64,000 nt of DNA, taken from assembly GCA_964057225.1 (NCBI GenBank), contig OZ059896.1, positions 16,256,501 to 16,320,500 of the forward strand, in the 5' to 3' direction. Numbering within the stretch: the first letter of the stretch is position 1; each line of letters starts with the position of its first letter. Under the pieces are notes generated by a model. The model had not been told where the DNA came from. It saw only the letters and a program-made list of their open reading frames with translations, and ran no database searches. Made by a program: the position numbers and the translations under genes. Source of the stretch: Auanema rhodensis (lineage: Eukaryota; Nematoda; Chromadorea; Rhabditida; Rhabditidae). Shown here one piece after another: positions 41,080-51,921 of this stretch.

Positions 41080-44000
41080 ATGTCACTCCTTTTTGTCAAT
41101 CATATCAAACAGTCTAACCAGTTTCTCGGAGAATTACTTACACGATACGAGATGGAAGTGAAGGACCTTCCTGGTATTCTGGTAGATTGCGACTTCCACA
41201 CTGAGGAAGAAGAGGAAACCCTCTCTTGCCTTATCATTCGCTGGACAAAAGTCCAACACCAATTCAAAGAATCGTTGAAAAATCATCAAGATAACGAGAA
41301 AAAATTCCAAAAATTTTACGAAGCATCAGACAAAACGCTTCGTAAAGCATTAGACGAACAGTACATCGCCTTCACATCCGATGAAGACTTTGAACCCAAC
41401 ATTAAAAAGGTTCAAAACGCCATTATTGAGCTTGACGAACACATCATGAAAGCCGAACGCATACTTAGAAAGCTGAGAAAAACGCTTCATAAGAATGAAT
41501 CTGAGCACAACAGCAATCGCTCAACAGAAAACAATGAAACAGAAAACAAATCGAATGATCAATTTCTGGAAATTATCAAGTCATTCCTACACATCCAACA
41601 AACTAGTATCCAAAAACCAGCGATGTCGCTACCTACATTTGATGGCAAACCAGAGAACTTCAAATCATTCTGGGGCCGTTTTGATAGACTTGTTCATGAT
41701 AATGAACAGTTTACAACCTTAGAAAAGGTAAACCTACTCTGTGAAAGCCTCAAAGGCGATTCACAAATAGCAATCAGAGGAATAGAACCCTCTGCTCAAA
41801 ATTATGAGCTTATGCGTGAAGCATTAGTTTCTGAATTTGGAGACTATTCGTCGGATATCAACTCTCTTTTGACACAACTACGTAATTTGAAATTTGCAAG
41901 CAATAATGCAAAAGCATGCAAAGAAACATTTGGAGAAACCAAGGCACTTATCAGGCAAATTGAAGCAGCCGGAGCTACAGTATCCCGCGAAATGTGTACC
42001 GCGATGATTCTCAACAAATTCCCATACCACATCGTGGAAGACATTCTAATTCATCCAAACAACTACCATTCTACTAAAGAAATGCTGACAGCTGTAGACC
42101 ACAAAATCTATTCCTTTTTTCTAAAAGAACAAACAAGAAATAGTCATGAACAAAAGTTTCGAAATCACAAAGACAATGTCACATCTGTTTCACATAAAGA
42201 CAGCACTGCAGAACAACGGAAAACCCAAACTTGGCCATGTGTCTTTTGCGACTCATCCGAGCATCGTTTTTATCAATGCACCACATTTGAAACACCAGAG
42301 AAAAGAAGGTACCGCATTCGCGGAAAGGCCATCTGTTGGATTTGCTTTTCCGATAAACACAAAAGTTCGGAATGCAGAAAACAAAAATGTCGCAATTGCC
42401 AAGGAGATCATAATTCCGCCTTGTGCTCACAAGGAAGAAAAAGTGTACAAAATATCCAAAAAGATAAAGAAACTCCCACATTTAAAAAAGATCAGGCTTT
42501 ACTGATCACCACAGAAGAATTATTGAATAAAAAAACAACAAAATATAAACAAGAATCTGACACTAATAATCGAATCCCTACTGAGGCACTTAATGCACCA
42601 GTATCGCTTAATCACATTGCTGACACACATAATATTGAAGAAAGTCAAGTAATATTACGAACAGCAATGGCGAACATATACAACCACAATAGTAAAAAAT
42701 ATGAGCAAGTACGCATGCTCATAGATGAAGGATCCATGAGATCTTTTATATCCAAGGACCTATCTACAAGATTAGGACTGCCCATTCTTGGTTCTCAGAA
42801 GAGAACCTTTTACGGCATTGGAGCATTATCAGAAACACATGAAGTTGAAGATGTTAAGGTAATTATTGGAACCTCAACTGGATCCCTTATCGTAACAAAA
42901 CTGTTCACAAAACCCATGTTAACCACACCTATACGGTGTCCTAAACTATCTAATGAAGACTTAAAATTCATACAAAGAAGAAAAATTAAATTAGCCAATC
43001 CAAAAACAAACGGAGAATCATTTACTCCGGATATACTGATAGGTATGGATAGATACAAACTATTCATGCACTTAAACGAAGAAACCGAACTCCCCTCACG
43101 TATGAGATTGAAAAACTCGGTATTCGGCCACATGATACATGGGGAAGCTCCTCTTCCCGATGATAATACACAACAAGAAGTAATATTATGCTCTACATTA
43201 GAAGAGATAACAAAAGAAACCTCTCATAAAGAACTCCTCACTAATCTGTTTGAACTGGATTCTATCGGCATCAATACAGAAAATGCCAACGCAGACCGCA
43301 CTATTGATTACTATGAAGAATACTCAAAAGATATAAAAATTGAGAACAACCGTATTATTGCACCGTTCCCGTTAAAAAATAACTTCAAAAATCTCAAAAA
43401 CAACAAAATGCCCGCGTACCATAGATTCGTATCCCTATGGCGAAAGTTACTGCACAATCCAGAAATGCTCTCACACTATACTACAACCATTGAAAGTTAC
43501 CTCAAAGATAACATTGTCGAACAAATTCCCAACAATCACCAGGAGCCTTTAGAGTTTTATATGCCCCACCATGGGGTTTGGAAGCCCAGCAAGGCTAACC
43601 CTCTCAGAATCGTTTTTGACGCCTCCGCTAAACAGAAGGATAGCCCATCGTTGAATGAGATAATACACACAGGACGATCATTTATCACATATATACACGA
43701 CATCATGATCTCCTGCAGAACAAGACCAATAATAATAACATGCGATATTAAAGCCGCATTTCTACAAGTACAATTGACAGAAAATCACAAGAATTTATGC
43801 AAATTCTTTTGGATAAAAAACAAAGAATACCCAATATCACACAATAATATCATAACCCTTCGATTCAACAGATTACCATTCGGTATCACTGCATCCCCCA
43901 GCGTATTGAACATGGGCATAAAATGGTTCTTAGAATCAAAAGTAGACAACCCATTAGCTATGGAAATCCTGCACAACTTATACGTCGACAATATCATTCT

Positions 44001-47000
44001 TACAGCAAATACAACCGAAGAAGCTATAAAGAAATGTAAAGAAACCCAAACACTATTCTCAGAAATAAACATGCATGTTCGCGAATTCTTGTCAAACGAT
44101 GAACAAGTAATACAGAACCTTCCTGAAGAAGACAGATATCCGAACATGACAACCAAAATACTTGGCATATCTTTTAATAAAGAACACGACTCCTTCATTA
44201 TCCCAATAAAAATAACAACGACTCACACAAGTTACACCAAGAGAATTCTACTCAGTCAGTTACATTCAATATTTGATCCCATTGGATTATCAGCACCAAT
44301 ACTGTTACCCCTCAAACTTATCTTGCGAGAAATCATTAGCACAAAATTATCATGGGACCAACCCATTGACTCAAACAGTATCAAGCAATGGGAACAACAT
44401 ATTACTCAGATTAACAATAAGCAATTAACCATGAACAGATATTTTAAGTTTTCTGAACATGAAACACAGTTATGGGTCTTCGCTGACGCAAGCAACCAAG
44501 CAATGGCCGCTTGTTCATATTTCCAAACAAATGGGAAGATTAGTTCTCTGCTAAACGGGAAATCACGCATAGCACCCAAAAATAAAACTACAATTCCACG
44601 ATTAGAGTTACTAGCCATTCGTTTAGCTGTACGAATGGCATTATCTATCGTCACCATATGTCCGAAAATAGCGAAAGTTAACATTGTGAGCGATAGCAAC
44701 ATCGCACTATCATGGATTGTCTCACAAAAATCTCTCCCACTGTTCATTAATAATCAAACAAATACTATAAAGAAACAGCTCAAGCAAATCGAACAAATAT
44801 GTTGCAATATAGAACTATATCACGTACAAACCTCGTTCAACACAGCAGACATCGGATCTCGAGGTGCAGACATGGAAAAACTACAAGTTTCCGACTGGAT
44901 TGAAGGCCCACATTGGTTAACTAAACTTTCCGTGCATAACCCTCTGACATCACTCGGCTCACCTAACAACTCGAGCAGGAATAACGCAGAATTAAAATCG
45001 GAGCATCACAATGTTGTCCACATAATCATAGACAATCCTCCAACCCATGATATTTGGAACATTCGTGAAAACTATGATGACGTGATCAAAACAATGACAA
45101 CCGTAGGGAAATTATTCAAGAAATGGTTTTTCACAGTCCATCCTAACGACGCCAACAAGTTGCAAAAAATAAAACATCTCACATCAACAGACACGCACAC
45201 TGTTGAAGACATCAACATTATTGAAAAAATTTTGATCAGTAACAGTCAATCTAATATGAGCCTTGATGACTTACAGCAAAGACATATAAATCTAAAATTC
45301 TTCAAAGATACATGGGATATTTATCGCGTAAGAAGCCGTTTACAAAATACTCTTCTTCCCGAAGAGACAAAAAACCCTATATTCCTTCTCAAAACAAACC
45401 CCATAGTTAAAAAACTGATCAACAAAATACACAAAGATAATAATCATCAAGGCAAAAATTTCACGCTTATTCAACTCAGACAAAAGTTCTATATACCAAA
45501 AATAACCGGAGTCATTAAGCAAACATTGAAAAACTGTGTGACATGTAAAAGATTTCAATCACACCCTTATGAATTACCAGATATGCCATCGCTACCAAAA
45601 GATAGAACGATTCTTACAAGAGCATTCTTTTCAACAGGGTGTGATCTTATGGGCCCCTTCACCCTTCGAAATGGGTCTAAAGTCCATATCTGTCTGTTTA
45701 CATGCATGACAACTAGAGCAATTCACTTAGAGGTAGTCACCAATCAATCCACAGTTGCTTTTATGAATGCATTCACTAGATTTATATCACGCAGAGGTAC
45801 TCCAGAAATTATACGTAGTGACTGCGCAGGAAACTTTATATTGAGCTCAAAAATATTAGAAACCCTTGAAAAAACATCGGATTACAACGAAAGAAGCTTA
45901 CTAAACACACTAGCACAACAAAAAATTAAATGGATATACAACACTCCATTATCACCCTGGAAAGGTGGATGTTGGGAACGTTTAGTAGGTGTAACCAAAG
46001 CTTCACTCAAAAAATGTTTCATTCCTAGTCGAATGTCCCTGGATGACTTACACACAGCCATTGTAAAAATAGAAGCTATAATTAATACACGCCCACTCAC
46101 CCATCCACACCCAGATAATTTAGATACTCTACCCATAAGGCCAATTGACTTTTTAACATCAGCCATAAAGTTTTCATTACCTGAAAACAACGCGGATACT
46201 CATATATTTGATATCCATAGCGATATTCAAACGATTCAATCAACAGAGCAAGCGCTAGAAGCGCTTCAATTATCAGAAGACTCAGCATCTAAATTTTGGA
46301 AACGATTTCAAGAAGAATATCTAACAAGCTTAAAAGATATATTTAAGCATAAACACCATAGAAAGAATCACACAAACATCTTCCCCCAACCAGATGAAAT
46401 AGTATTGATACAAAACGACATGTTGCCACGAGGAACATGGAAACTAGGTCGCATCATTGAAACAATCACTAGTTCAGATGGCAACATACGTTCAGCAAAA
46501 GTTGCAACAAGCAACGGAAACATAATTATTCGATCCATCAATCAGCTCTATCCACTAGAGATAAGATGCAACACTAACAGCAACAAAATCATAGAAGACA
46601 ACTCACACATAGTTCAAGAAAATAATAGCTCAACAGATAGAACCCCACATACTGATATTGTATTAGACAATATACTTTTCGATCATCCTATAGAACATAC
46701 AGATCAAACAATACATGAGAATAAAGACATAAATGATGTTAGCCATAATTACGATATTGCATATGACTCAGATAACTCTCAACATGATAATACATACACT
46801 CCAGAAACAGAGAATAATGAGGATGCAACAAATGATCGACCTCAAAATAAGACAAAACAATCATCAGTAAAAACAGCAAAACATACAGAACAAGATGATG
46901 TCACTGAGAAGGAAATTATAAAAGCCTTCCCACTAAAAATGTCCTATGCTACACACCAAAGAAAAAATAAAATAAACCCAAAAGTAGCAGCTGACATAAT

Positions 47001-49011
47001 GAAAGCGCTTTCCTTACCGATTATAATTACTTCGACATATGCCGAAGAAATCAATAGTTGCAAGGACTCTAACATGTTCACCACAAAACTTATAGCGAAT
47101 CCTCATTGCTCCCCAGAAATGGCAACATGGACAGTGCTAATAACCATTATGGCAGTTACCCTCATAGTCTCTTGTCTATGCCGCATGGGCTACAGCCAAT
47201 ATAGATATAAGACATGGTCCAAAAACACTCAAACCATGCTCAACATCATGAAATTAAAACATAAAACAATCTCCGAACAAGAAGATCATGAAACTGATCA
47301 AAAAATAACAGAAGACCACAATGATACGTTGCAATTAAAACAAACGAACACACAAGACGCTAATATTGTGGATCATGAAACCTTTCAAAAGCATATTTAC
47401 CCTATTTTAAACCATACGAGAAAGCCACCAAAATTCTCTCTCTTTACTAGAGGGTCGCAAACATCTTTACCATCGTTACTGGCAATCATCTTGGCTTTAT
47501 GTATTGGAAGCTGCAGTTCATGTTCCGATGTTCATGTTCAACACTTCGTTAACATACGATGCGATGACAACTTAGCTTGTTATCACGAATACAGTCAAGA
47601 TATCATATTTTCTCCCGGAACAAAACAATTATGCATTACCATAACGCATTCTAATCATGAAATTGGTCAATTTAAAATAACTAAACTATATACTGAACAT
47701 GTCTGCCAAAAGAATACTAGATACTTCACTAGACAGACAACCGTCAACACATTGAGCATATTACGATGCCGTCACCGGGGCTCGTGTGACGGAACATGTG
47801 AAACTAACTCGCTCCATAATAAAATCGAGGAACTACAACCATATACGTTCCCTTCACAATCAGGTTGCTTCACATCGTCAGCGAGATTTTACACATGTCC
47901 TATGATTTGGACAGATCCTTGTCTTTTCTACAAAATAGAGCATATACCCGTCACTGAGGAAGTATACGAAGTCTATACTTGTGATAGTTGGTCCACCCAA
48001 ACCGTATTTAATATAGAAACAACATTACTCCAGCAGAAAAATAATTACAATATCACTCTACAACCTTACACGAAAAATCGTGAACAACTTTTCAATATAA
48101 CAACGTTATCACAATCACAACCTCCTCCAGAAATGTACACAAAATTATTTTTTTCCTCCAAAGAAAACACGTACATTACGGATATACACACAAAGGGAAT
48201 AATTCAATGTGCAACAGAGGAAGCCGCATTAAAACATTTTAATAACTGTACAGTATCCTCATTCTGCCCTTGCACATTCAATAGATTTGATGAAATAAAA
48301 TGTAGGTGTGATACCCCTACTTTTGAAAAAATGTCCAATACATCAGACATAAAATCTCCTAACCAAAACTTTAAAACTAAAGATAACACGTTATCATTCT
48401 CTACGAATTTAGACGAAAATTTAGTTACGGTCGATTCATCCCTATTCTTAAACTCAGTGATTTTCTCCAACAATTTGCCTTGCGCACCTGCCCTGACAAA
48501 ACTATCAGGTTGCTACTCCTGCGGGCAGGGTGCATTCGCAGAATTCCAATGCCTTACGGCAGAAGAAACATGGATTTCTATCGAATGTCAAAAAGAAGTA
48601 TTCATGATAAAATGCTCTCCAAAAGTAGCAATCACAAAAGTAACAATGAAAAGAGAAAATTCTCAGATTGATGAATTATGCTATACCACATGCGACAATA
48701 AAAAAATTAAGATCATTATTAAAGGAATATTACATCACATAGCAAGCATAGATGAAATAAACGAAAGTGACTCAAGTAAGGGTACAGAATCCAAATCCAT
48801 TGACTTCGCTCCAATCTTCAAGTTAATTTTATCAAAGTTGGGAATCATATTGATAGGCGTTGCAATAACCGCCACCATAGGATATGTGGCATGTACACCC
48901 ATCATGTACTGTGTAGTTTTGAATACAGTCTTAACCACACAATGGATAGCTACCAGGATATTCACACTGTGGATAAAATCAAAAGCCTTATTTCGGGATC
49001 AAAGATTTTAA
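41080..49011 (+). CDS. BEL/Pao Gag-Pol-Env polyprotein, 2643 codons
   Basis: One open frame. Gag: helical start, capsid motif at about 183 (SLPTFDGKPENFKSFWGRF), three zinc knuckles at 384-450 (CVFCDSSEHRFYQC, CWICFSDKHKSSEC, CRNCQGDHNSALC). Protease at about 546 (MLIDEGSMRSFISKDL). RT from about 843 (RIVFDASAKQKDSPSLNE, CDIKAAFLQVQL), with YVDN at about 966 where YVDD is usual. RNase H-like at 1132 (LWVFADASNQ). Integrase zinc finger at 1452-1490, catalytic Asp in DLMGPF (1522) and RSDCAGNF (1581), Glu in GGCWERLVG (1630). DUF5641-like end at about 1771 (FPQPDEIVLIQNDMLPRGTW). Envelope from about 1990: a membrane helix at 2016, another hydrophobic segment at 2133, Cys-rich phlebovirus Gc-like ectodomain (CRHRGSCDGTCETN; LSGCYSCGQGA, about 2477) and a C-terminal anchor at about 2588. 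Confidence 0.92.
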   Translation: MSLLFVNHIKQSNQFLGELLTRYEMEVKDLPGILVDCDFHTEEEEETLSCLIIRWTKVQHQFKESLKNHQDNEKKFQKFYEASDKTLRKALDEQYIAFTSDEDFEPNIKKVQNAIIELDEHIMKAERILRKLRKTLHKNESEHNSNRSTENNETENKSNDQFLEIIKSFLHIQQTSIQKPAMSLPTFDGKPENFKSFWGRFDRLVHDNEQFTTLEKVNLLCESLKGDSQIAIRGIEPSAQNYELMREALVSEFGDYSSDINSLLTQLRNLKFASNNAKACKETFGETKALIRQIEAAGATVSREMCTAMILNKFPYHIVEDILIHPNNYHSTKEMLTAVDHKIYSFFLKEQTRNSHEQKFRNHKDNVTSVSHKDSTAEQRKTQTWPCVFCDSSEHRFYQCTTFETPEKRRYRIRGKAICWICFSDKHKSSECRKQKCRNCQGDHNSALCSQGRKSVQNIQKDKETPTFKKDQALLITTEELLNKKTTKYKQESDTNNRIPTEALNAPVSLNHIADTHNIEESQVILRTAMANIYNHNSKKYEQVRMLIDEGSMRSFISKDLSTRLGLPILGSQKRTFYGIGALSETHEVEDVKVIIGTSTGSLIVTKLFTKPMLTTPIRCPKLSNEDLKFIQRRKIKLANPKTNGESFTPDILIGMDRYKLFMHLNEETELPSRMRLKNSVFGHMIHGEAPLPDDNTQQEVILCSTLEEITKETSHKELLTNLFELDSIGINTENANADRTIDYYEEYSKDIKIENNRIIAPFPLKNNFKNLKNNKMPAYHRFVSLWRKLLHNPEMLSHYTTTIESYLKDNIVEQIPNNHQEPLEFYMPHHGVWKPSKANPLRIVFDASAKQKDSPSLNEIIHTGRSFITYIHDIMISCRTRPIIITCDIKAAFLQVQLTENHKNLCKFFWIKNKEYPISHNNIITLRFNRLPFGITASPSVLNMGIKWFLESKVDNPLAMEILHNLYVDNIILTANTTEEAIKKCKETQTLFSEINMHVREFLSNDEQVIQNLPEEDRYPNMTTKILGISFNKEHDSFIIPIKITTTHTSYTKRILLSQLHSIFDPIGLSAPILLPLKLILREIISTKLSWDQPIDSNSIKQWEQHITQINNKQLTMNRYFKFSEHETQLWVFADASNQAMAACSYFQTNGKISSLLNGKSRIAPKNKTTIPRLELLAIRLAVRMALSIVTICPKIAKVNIVSDSNIALSWIVSQKSLPLFINNQTNTIKKQLKQIEQICCNIELYHVQTSFNTADIGSRGADMEKLQVSDWIEGPHWLTKLSVHNPLTSLGSPNNSSRNNAELKSEHHNVVHIIIDNPPTHDIWNIRENYDDVIKTMTTVGKLFKKWFFTVHPNDANKLQKIKHLTSTDTHTVEDINIIEKILISNSQSNMSLDDLQQRHINLKFFKDTWDIYRVRSRLQNTLLPEETKNPIFLLKTNPIVKKLINKIHKDNNHQGKNFTLIQLRQKFYIPKITGVIKQTLKNCVTCKRFQSHPYELPDMPSLPKDRTILTRAFFSTGCDLMGPFTLRNGSKVHICLFTCMTTRAIHLEVVTNQSTVAFMNAFTRFISRRGTPEIIRSDCAGNFILSSKILETLEKTSDYNERSLLNTLAQQKIKWIYNTPLSPWKGGCWERLVGVTKASLKKCFIPSRMSLDDLHTAIVKIEAIINTRPLTHPHPDNLDTLPIRPIDFLTSAIKFSLPENNADTHIFDIHSDIQTIQSTEQALEALQLSEDSASKFWKRFQEEYLTSLKDIFKHKHHRKNHTNIFPQPDEIVLIQNDMLPRGTWKLGRIIETITSSDGNIRSAKVATSNGNIIIRSINQLYPLEIRCNTNSNKIIEDNSHIVQENNSSTDRTPHTDIVLDNILFDHPIEHTDQTIHENKDINDVSHNYDIAYDSDNSQHDNTYTPETENNEDATNDRPQNKTKQSSVKTAKHTEQDDVTEKEIIKAFPLKMSYATHQRKNKINPKVAADIMKALSLPIIITSTYAEEINSCKDSNMFTTKLIANPHCSPEMATWTVLITIMAVTLIVSCLCRMGYSQYRYKTWSKNTQTMLNIMKLKHKTISEQEDHETDQKITEDHNDTLQLKQTNTQDANIVDHETFQKHIYPILNHTRKPPKFSLFTRGSQTSLPSLLAIILALCIGSCSSCSDVHVQHFVNIRCDDNLACYHEYSQDIIFSPGTKQLCITITHSNHEIGQFKITKLYTEHVCQKNTRYFTRQTTVNTLSILRCRHRGSCDGTCETNSLHNKIEELQPYTFPSQSGCFTSSARFYTCPMIWTDPCLFYKIEHIPVTEEVYEVYTCDSWSTQTVFNIETTLLQQKNNYNITLQPYTKNREQLFNITTLSQSQPPPEMYTKLFFSSKENTYITDIHTKGIIQCATEEAALKHFNNCTVSSFCPCTFNRFDEIKCRCDTPTFEKMSNTSDIKSPNQNFKTKDNTLSFSTNLDENLVTVDSSLFLNSVIFSNNLPCAPALTKLSGCYSCGQGAFAEFQCLTAEETWISIECQKEVFMIKCSPKVAITKVTMKRENSQIDELCYTTCDNKKIKIIIKGILHHIASIDEINESDSSKGTESKSIDFAPIFKLILSKLGIILIGVAITATIGYVACTPIMYCVVLNTVLTTQWIATRIFTLWIKSKALFRDQRF

Positions 49012-49310
49012 AAGCATAAGAGAAGAATTTCTTGTGGAGATAAAATTTAAAACTAAAAATTGAAATAATAATGAAACAAAAGAAAAAGAAAGCATTATGT
49101 ACGAATATAACCATTGTAATAAAACAATATCATTGTTTTTCTTTCTTTTCAATTTATGGTAGTATCAAGTTTCTTTTATCAGTTACATAACACATAACCT
49201 TTTGTACAGGCTCTAAAATTCATTGTATCTGTAACAAGATAACCTAAACACACCATTGTACAATAAACTAATAGATGTTAATCAGCGTTTAAAGTCCAGA
49301 TGTGAACATG
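49012..49310 (+). other. Env-ORF3 spacer of complete BEL element
   Basis: About 300 bp of AT-rich sequence without an ORF, ending at the TATA box of ORF3. Counterpart of 6690-7156. Confidence 0.5.
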
Positions 49311-49318
49311 TATATAAG
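49311..49318 (+). promoter_or_regulatory. Internal TATA box for BEL third gene
   Basis: TATATAAG, 42 bp before the ORF3 ATG. Same octamer and spacing as at 7157 in the other BEL element although the surrounding sequence differs. Confidence 0.6.
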
Positions 49319-49352
49319 GATGCAGCTCATGTCTTTCCTATATTCCATGAAA

Positions 49353-49814
49353 ATGGAAGATATTGTCTCGAATATAATTGAGAATGCTTCCTTTGAGGAA
49401 GAGCTCAAAAAATATTCCCATCTACCTAACACTGCTGCCAATCTGAGGCAACTAATTGTGCTTGAAAAGAGGCTCTACGAGCACCTAGCTAGCGCGGTGA
49501 ACCATCTATCCGAACGACTGGACAATATTCAACATTCGTTAAATCTGAAACTAGACAATTTGACCATTCAGACTGCTCCTAAAGCTTCATGTGTATTCTG
49601 CAATAAACCGACAGCTGATGGGCACCGTACTGCGGCCTGTCCGATTTATCCTTCCTCACCGGAACGCACTCTCCGTCTTCATGAACTGGGGTTATGCATC
49701 AGATGTTTGAATCAAAAACATCCAGCGATTTGCGAGGTATCCTGCTATAGATGTAAGGCGGATACGCATCATGGAGTGGTTTGTGGTGATATAAAACGTA
49801 AAAGACCTTTGTAG
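49353..49814 (+). CDS. BEL third gene (ORF3): zinc-knuckle nucleocapsid-like protein
   Basis: 153 codons. The ATG at 49353 is chosen because MEDIVSNIIENASFEEEL aligns with the starts at 7201 and 12770; nearer upstream ATGs overlap or precede the expected transcription start. The N-terminal half is helical. Three zinc clusters follow: CVFCNKPTADGHRTAAC (C-x2-C-x7-H-x4-C), CIRCLNQKHPAIC and CYRCKADTHHGVVC (canonical C-x2-C-x4-H-x4-C), then a basic KRKRPL end. The cluster arrangement parallels the Gag knuckles of the same element. A nucleic-acid-binding accessory protein is inferred. Confidence 0.72.
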   Translation: MEDIVSNIIENASFEEELKKYSHLPNTAANLRQLIVLEKRLYEHLASAVNHLSERLDNIQHSLNLKLDNLTIQTAPKASCVFCNKPTADGHRTAACPIYPSSPERTLRLHELGLCIRCLNQKHPAICEVSCYRCKADTHHGVVCGDIKRKRPL

Positions 49815-49844
49815 GCCTTCTTCTCATTCCCGCATTGCCGGGAG

Positions 49845-49909
49845 TGTCGCGATAAGCGAGTGAGTTTGTATAAATTTTATCTTCAACAATTGTTTTATTT
49901 GTTTCTCCT

Positions 49910-49965
<56 letters not shown>

Positions 49966-50216
49966 TTCTTCTTTCTTCTAACTTCCTAAGTAATTTTTAT
50001 CCATACCACATGTTGTGTTATACATGTGGCATGACTAATTCTTTGTTTCAGGCTGACGACCGCCCACGAGAAGAGATCAGTCTTACATTTTTCAACGTTC
50101 GCAGTCAGTGATTTTATTCCGTGCTTGTCTTGTTAATTCATCAATAAACCCTTTTCTACATATTCGCTTTGTGTTTTACTTCCAACCATACTATACACTT
50201 GTGGTATAACGCCACA
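49845..50216 (+). repeat. 3' LTR of complete BEL element
   Basis: 372 bp, 12 bp shorter than the 5' LTR through loss of CT units (run at about 49914-49961). Confidence 0.92.
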
Positions 50217-50241
50217 ATTCTGAAAAGAAAGGTAAGCATTC

Positions 50242-50360
50242 GCTTACGACCATACCACGTTGAAAATACGCCATCCCGTCCGATCTGGCAAGTCAAGCAA
50301 CGTTGGGCCCGGTTAGTACTTGGATCGGAGACGGCTTGGGAATCCCGGGTGCCGTAAGCT
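50242..50360 (+). rRNA. 5S rRNA
   Basis: Full length, A variant at position 25. First gene after the complete BEL element. Confidence 0.92.
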
Positions 50361-50461
50361 TTTTCTTTTTCTCACTTTCTCATCTAGTTTGTAATCAGTA
50401 GTTACCTATATGGTATACGGTTATCTGGAAATGTTTTCATTTTCCGAGACAATTCTTAGAC

Positions 50462-50604
50462 AGCTTTGCGCAGTGGCGATAACGTGACCAATGAGGCTTT
50501 GCCGAGGTGCGTTTATTGCTGGTTGAAAACTTTTCCCAATTACCCGCGATATTCCCTGAAACATGGGTGATATACGCAATTTTTGAATGCCTGATAAGGC
50601 TGAA
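50462..50604 (+). ncRNA. U4 snRNA, 3'-end variant
   Basis: Reads GCTGAATGGCATATT after the body. Confidence 0.9.
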
Positions 50605-50712
50605 TGGCATATTATGGAAGAATGTTCCACGTGAAAAGACGTCAATTTTCAAAATCAAACTAAAACGAACGGTTGCACTGCATACATATTCTGAAAAGAA
50701 AGGTAAGCATTC

Positions 50713-50831
50713 GCTTACGACCATACCACGTTGAAAGTACGCCATCCCGTCCGATCTGGCAAGTCAAGCAACGTTGGGCCCGGTTAGTACTTGGATCGGA
50801 GACGGCTTGGGAATCCCGGGTGCCGTAAGCT
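50713..50831 (+). rRNA. 5S rRNA
   Basis: Consensus. Confidence 0.92.
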
Positions 50832-50932
50832 TTTTCTTTTTCTCACTTTCTCATCTAGTTTGTAATCAGTAGTTACCTATATGGTATACGGTTATCTGGA
50901 AATGTTTTCATTTTCCGAGACAATTCTTAGAC

Positions 50933-51075
50933 AGCTTTGCGCAGTGGCGATAACGTGACCAATGAGGCTTTGCCGAGGTGCGTTAATTGCTGGTTGAAAA
51001 CTTTTCCCAATTACCCGCGATATTCCCTGAAACATGGGTGATATACGCAATTTTTGAATGCCTGATAAGGCTGAA
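50933..51075 (+). ncRNA. U4 snRNA, 3'-end variant
   Basis: GCTGAATGGCATATT variant, plus GCGTTAATTGC in the body (also at 57554). Confidence 0.88.
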
Positions 51076-51183
51076 TGGCATATTATGGAAGAATGTTCCA
51101 CGTGAAAAGACGTCAATTTTCAAAATCAAACTAGAACGAACGGTTGCACTGCATACATATTCTGAAAAGAAAGGTAAGCATTC

Positions 51184-51302
51184 GCTTACGACCATACCAC
51201 GTTGAAAGTACGCCATCCCGTCCGATCTGGCAAGTCAAGCAACGTTGGGCCCGGTTAGTACTTGGATCGGAGACGGCTTGGGAATCCCGGGTGCCGTAAG
51301 CT
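51184..51302 (+). rRNA. 5S rRNA
   Basis: Consensus. Confidence 0.92.
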
Positions 51303-51403
51303 TTTTCTTTTTCTCACTTTCTCATCTAGTTTGTAATCAGTAGTTACCTATATGGTATACGGTTATCTGGAAATGTTTTCATTTTCCGAGGCAATTCTTA
51401 GAC

Positions 51404-51546
51404 AGCTTTGCGCAGTGGCGATAACGTGACCAATGAGGCTTTGCCGAGGTGCGTTTATTGCTGGTTGAAAACTTTTCCCAATTACCCGCGATATTCCCTG
51501 AAACATGGGTGATATACGCAATTTTTGAATGCCTGATAAGGCTGAT
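51404..51546 (+). ncRNA. U4 snRNA
   Basis: Consensus body, one upstream change (GAGGCAATTC). A gypsy derivative is inserted 36 bp after it. Confidence 0.9.
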
Positions 51547-51582
51547 TTGCATATTATGGAAGAATGTTCCACGTGAAAAGAC

Positions 51583-51921
51583 CGTTCCATATTGGTTCCT
51601 AGGGTTCCGGCTAGGTAACCATATGGACTTTAATAGTGTGAATGCCTTTGTAAAAGTAACAGAGAGTAGAGAAAAAGAAGTTTATTCAGAATATGGAAAT
51701 ACAATTATAAAAGCAAAATACAATAATCAAATAAATGAAACTACATGTTATGAGAAAGCCAACCTAGTTGCTTTCTCAGGGGTTTATATAGAAAAATATT
51801 AATTACAAATATAATTGAATTTATACAAAAAGTAGTTCAGGTCTAGTTTCTTATTGAATTCCATTAACCAAAAGTCGGTTGACGTTGTCAACCGCCTTCT
51901 TTATAAGACACGTATGGAACA
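51583..51921 (-). repeat. 3' LTR of gag-only gypsy
   Basis: 339 bp, same orientation as 55035-55373. Confidence 0.9.

Larger units (their letters stand above)
40420..50216 (+). mobile_element. Complete BEL/Pao element with envelope and third gene
   Basis: 9.8-kb element with direct LTRs (40420-40803, 384 bp; 49845-50216, 372 bp) and the 5-bp duplication ATTCT (40415-40419, 50217-50221). The LTRs appear identical apart from the length of a CT run, so insertion is recent. Order: LTR, tRNA-Gly primer site, gag-pol-env in one frame, TATA box, ORF3, LTR. It lies about 25 bp upstream of a 5S gene. Confidence 0.93.

Noticed and set aside
40900..41080. Spliced-leader RNA gene linked to 5S
   Set aside because: I looked for an SL1-like 22-mer followed by an Sm site in the unit spacers and in element leaders. 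The only Sm-type site in the unit belongs to U4.
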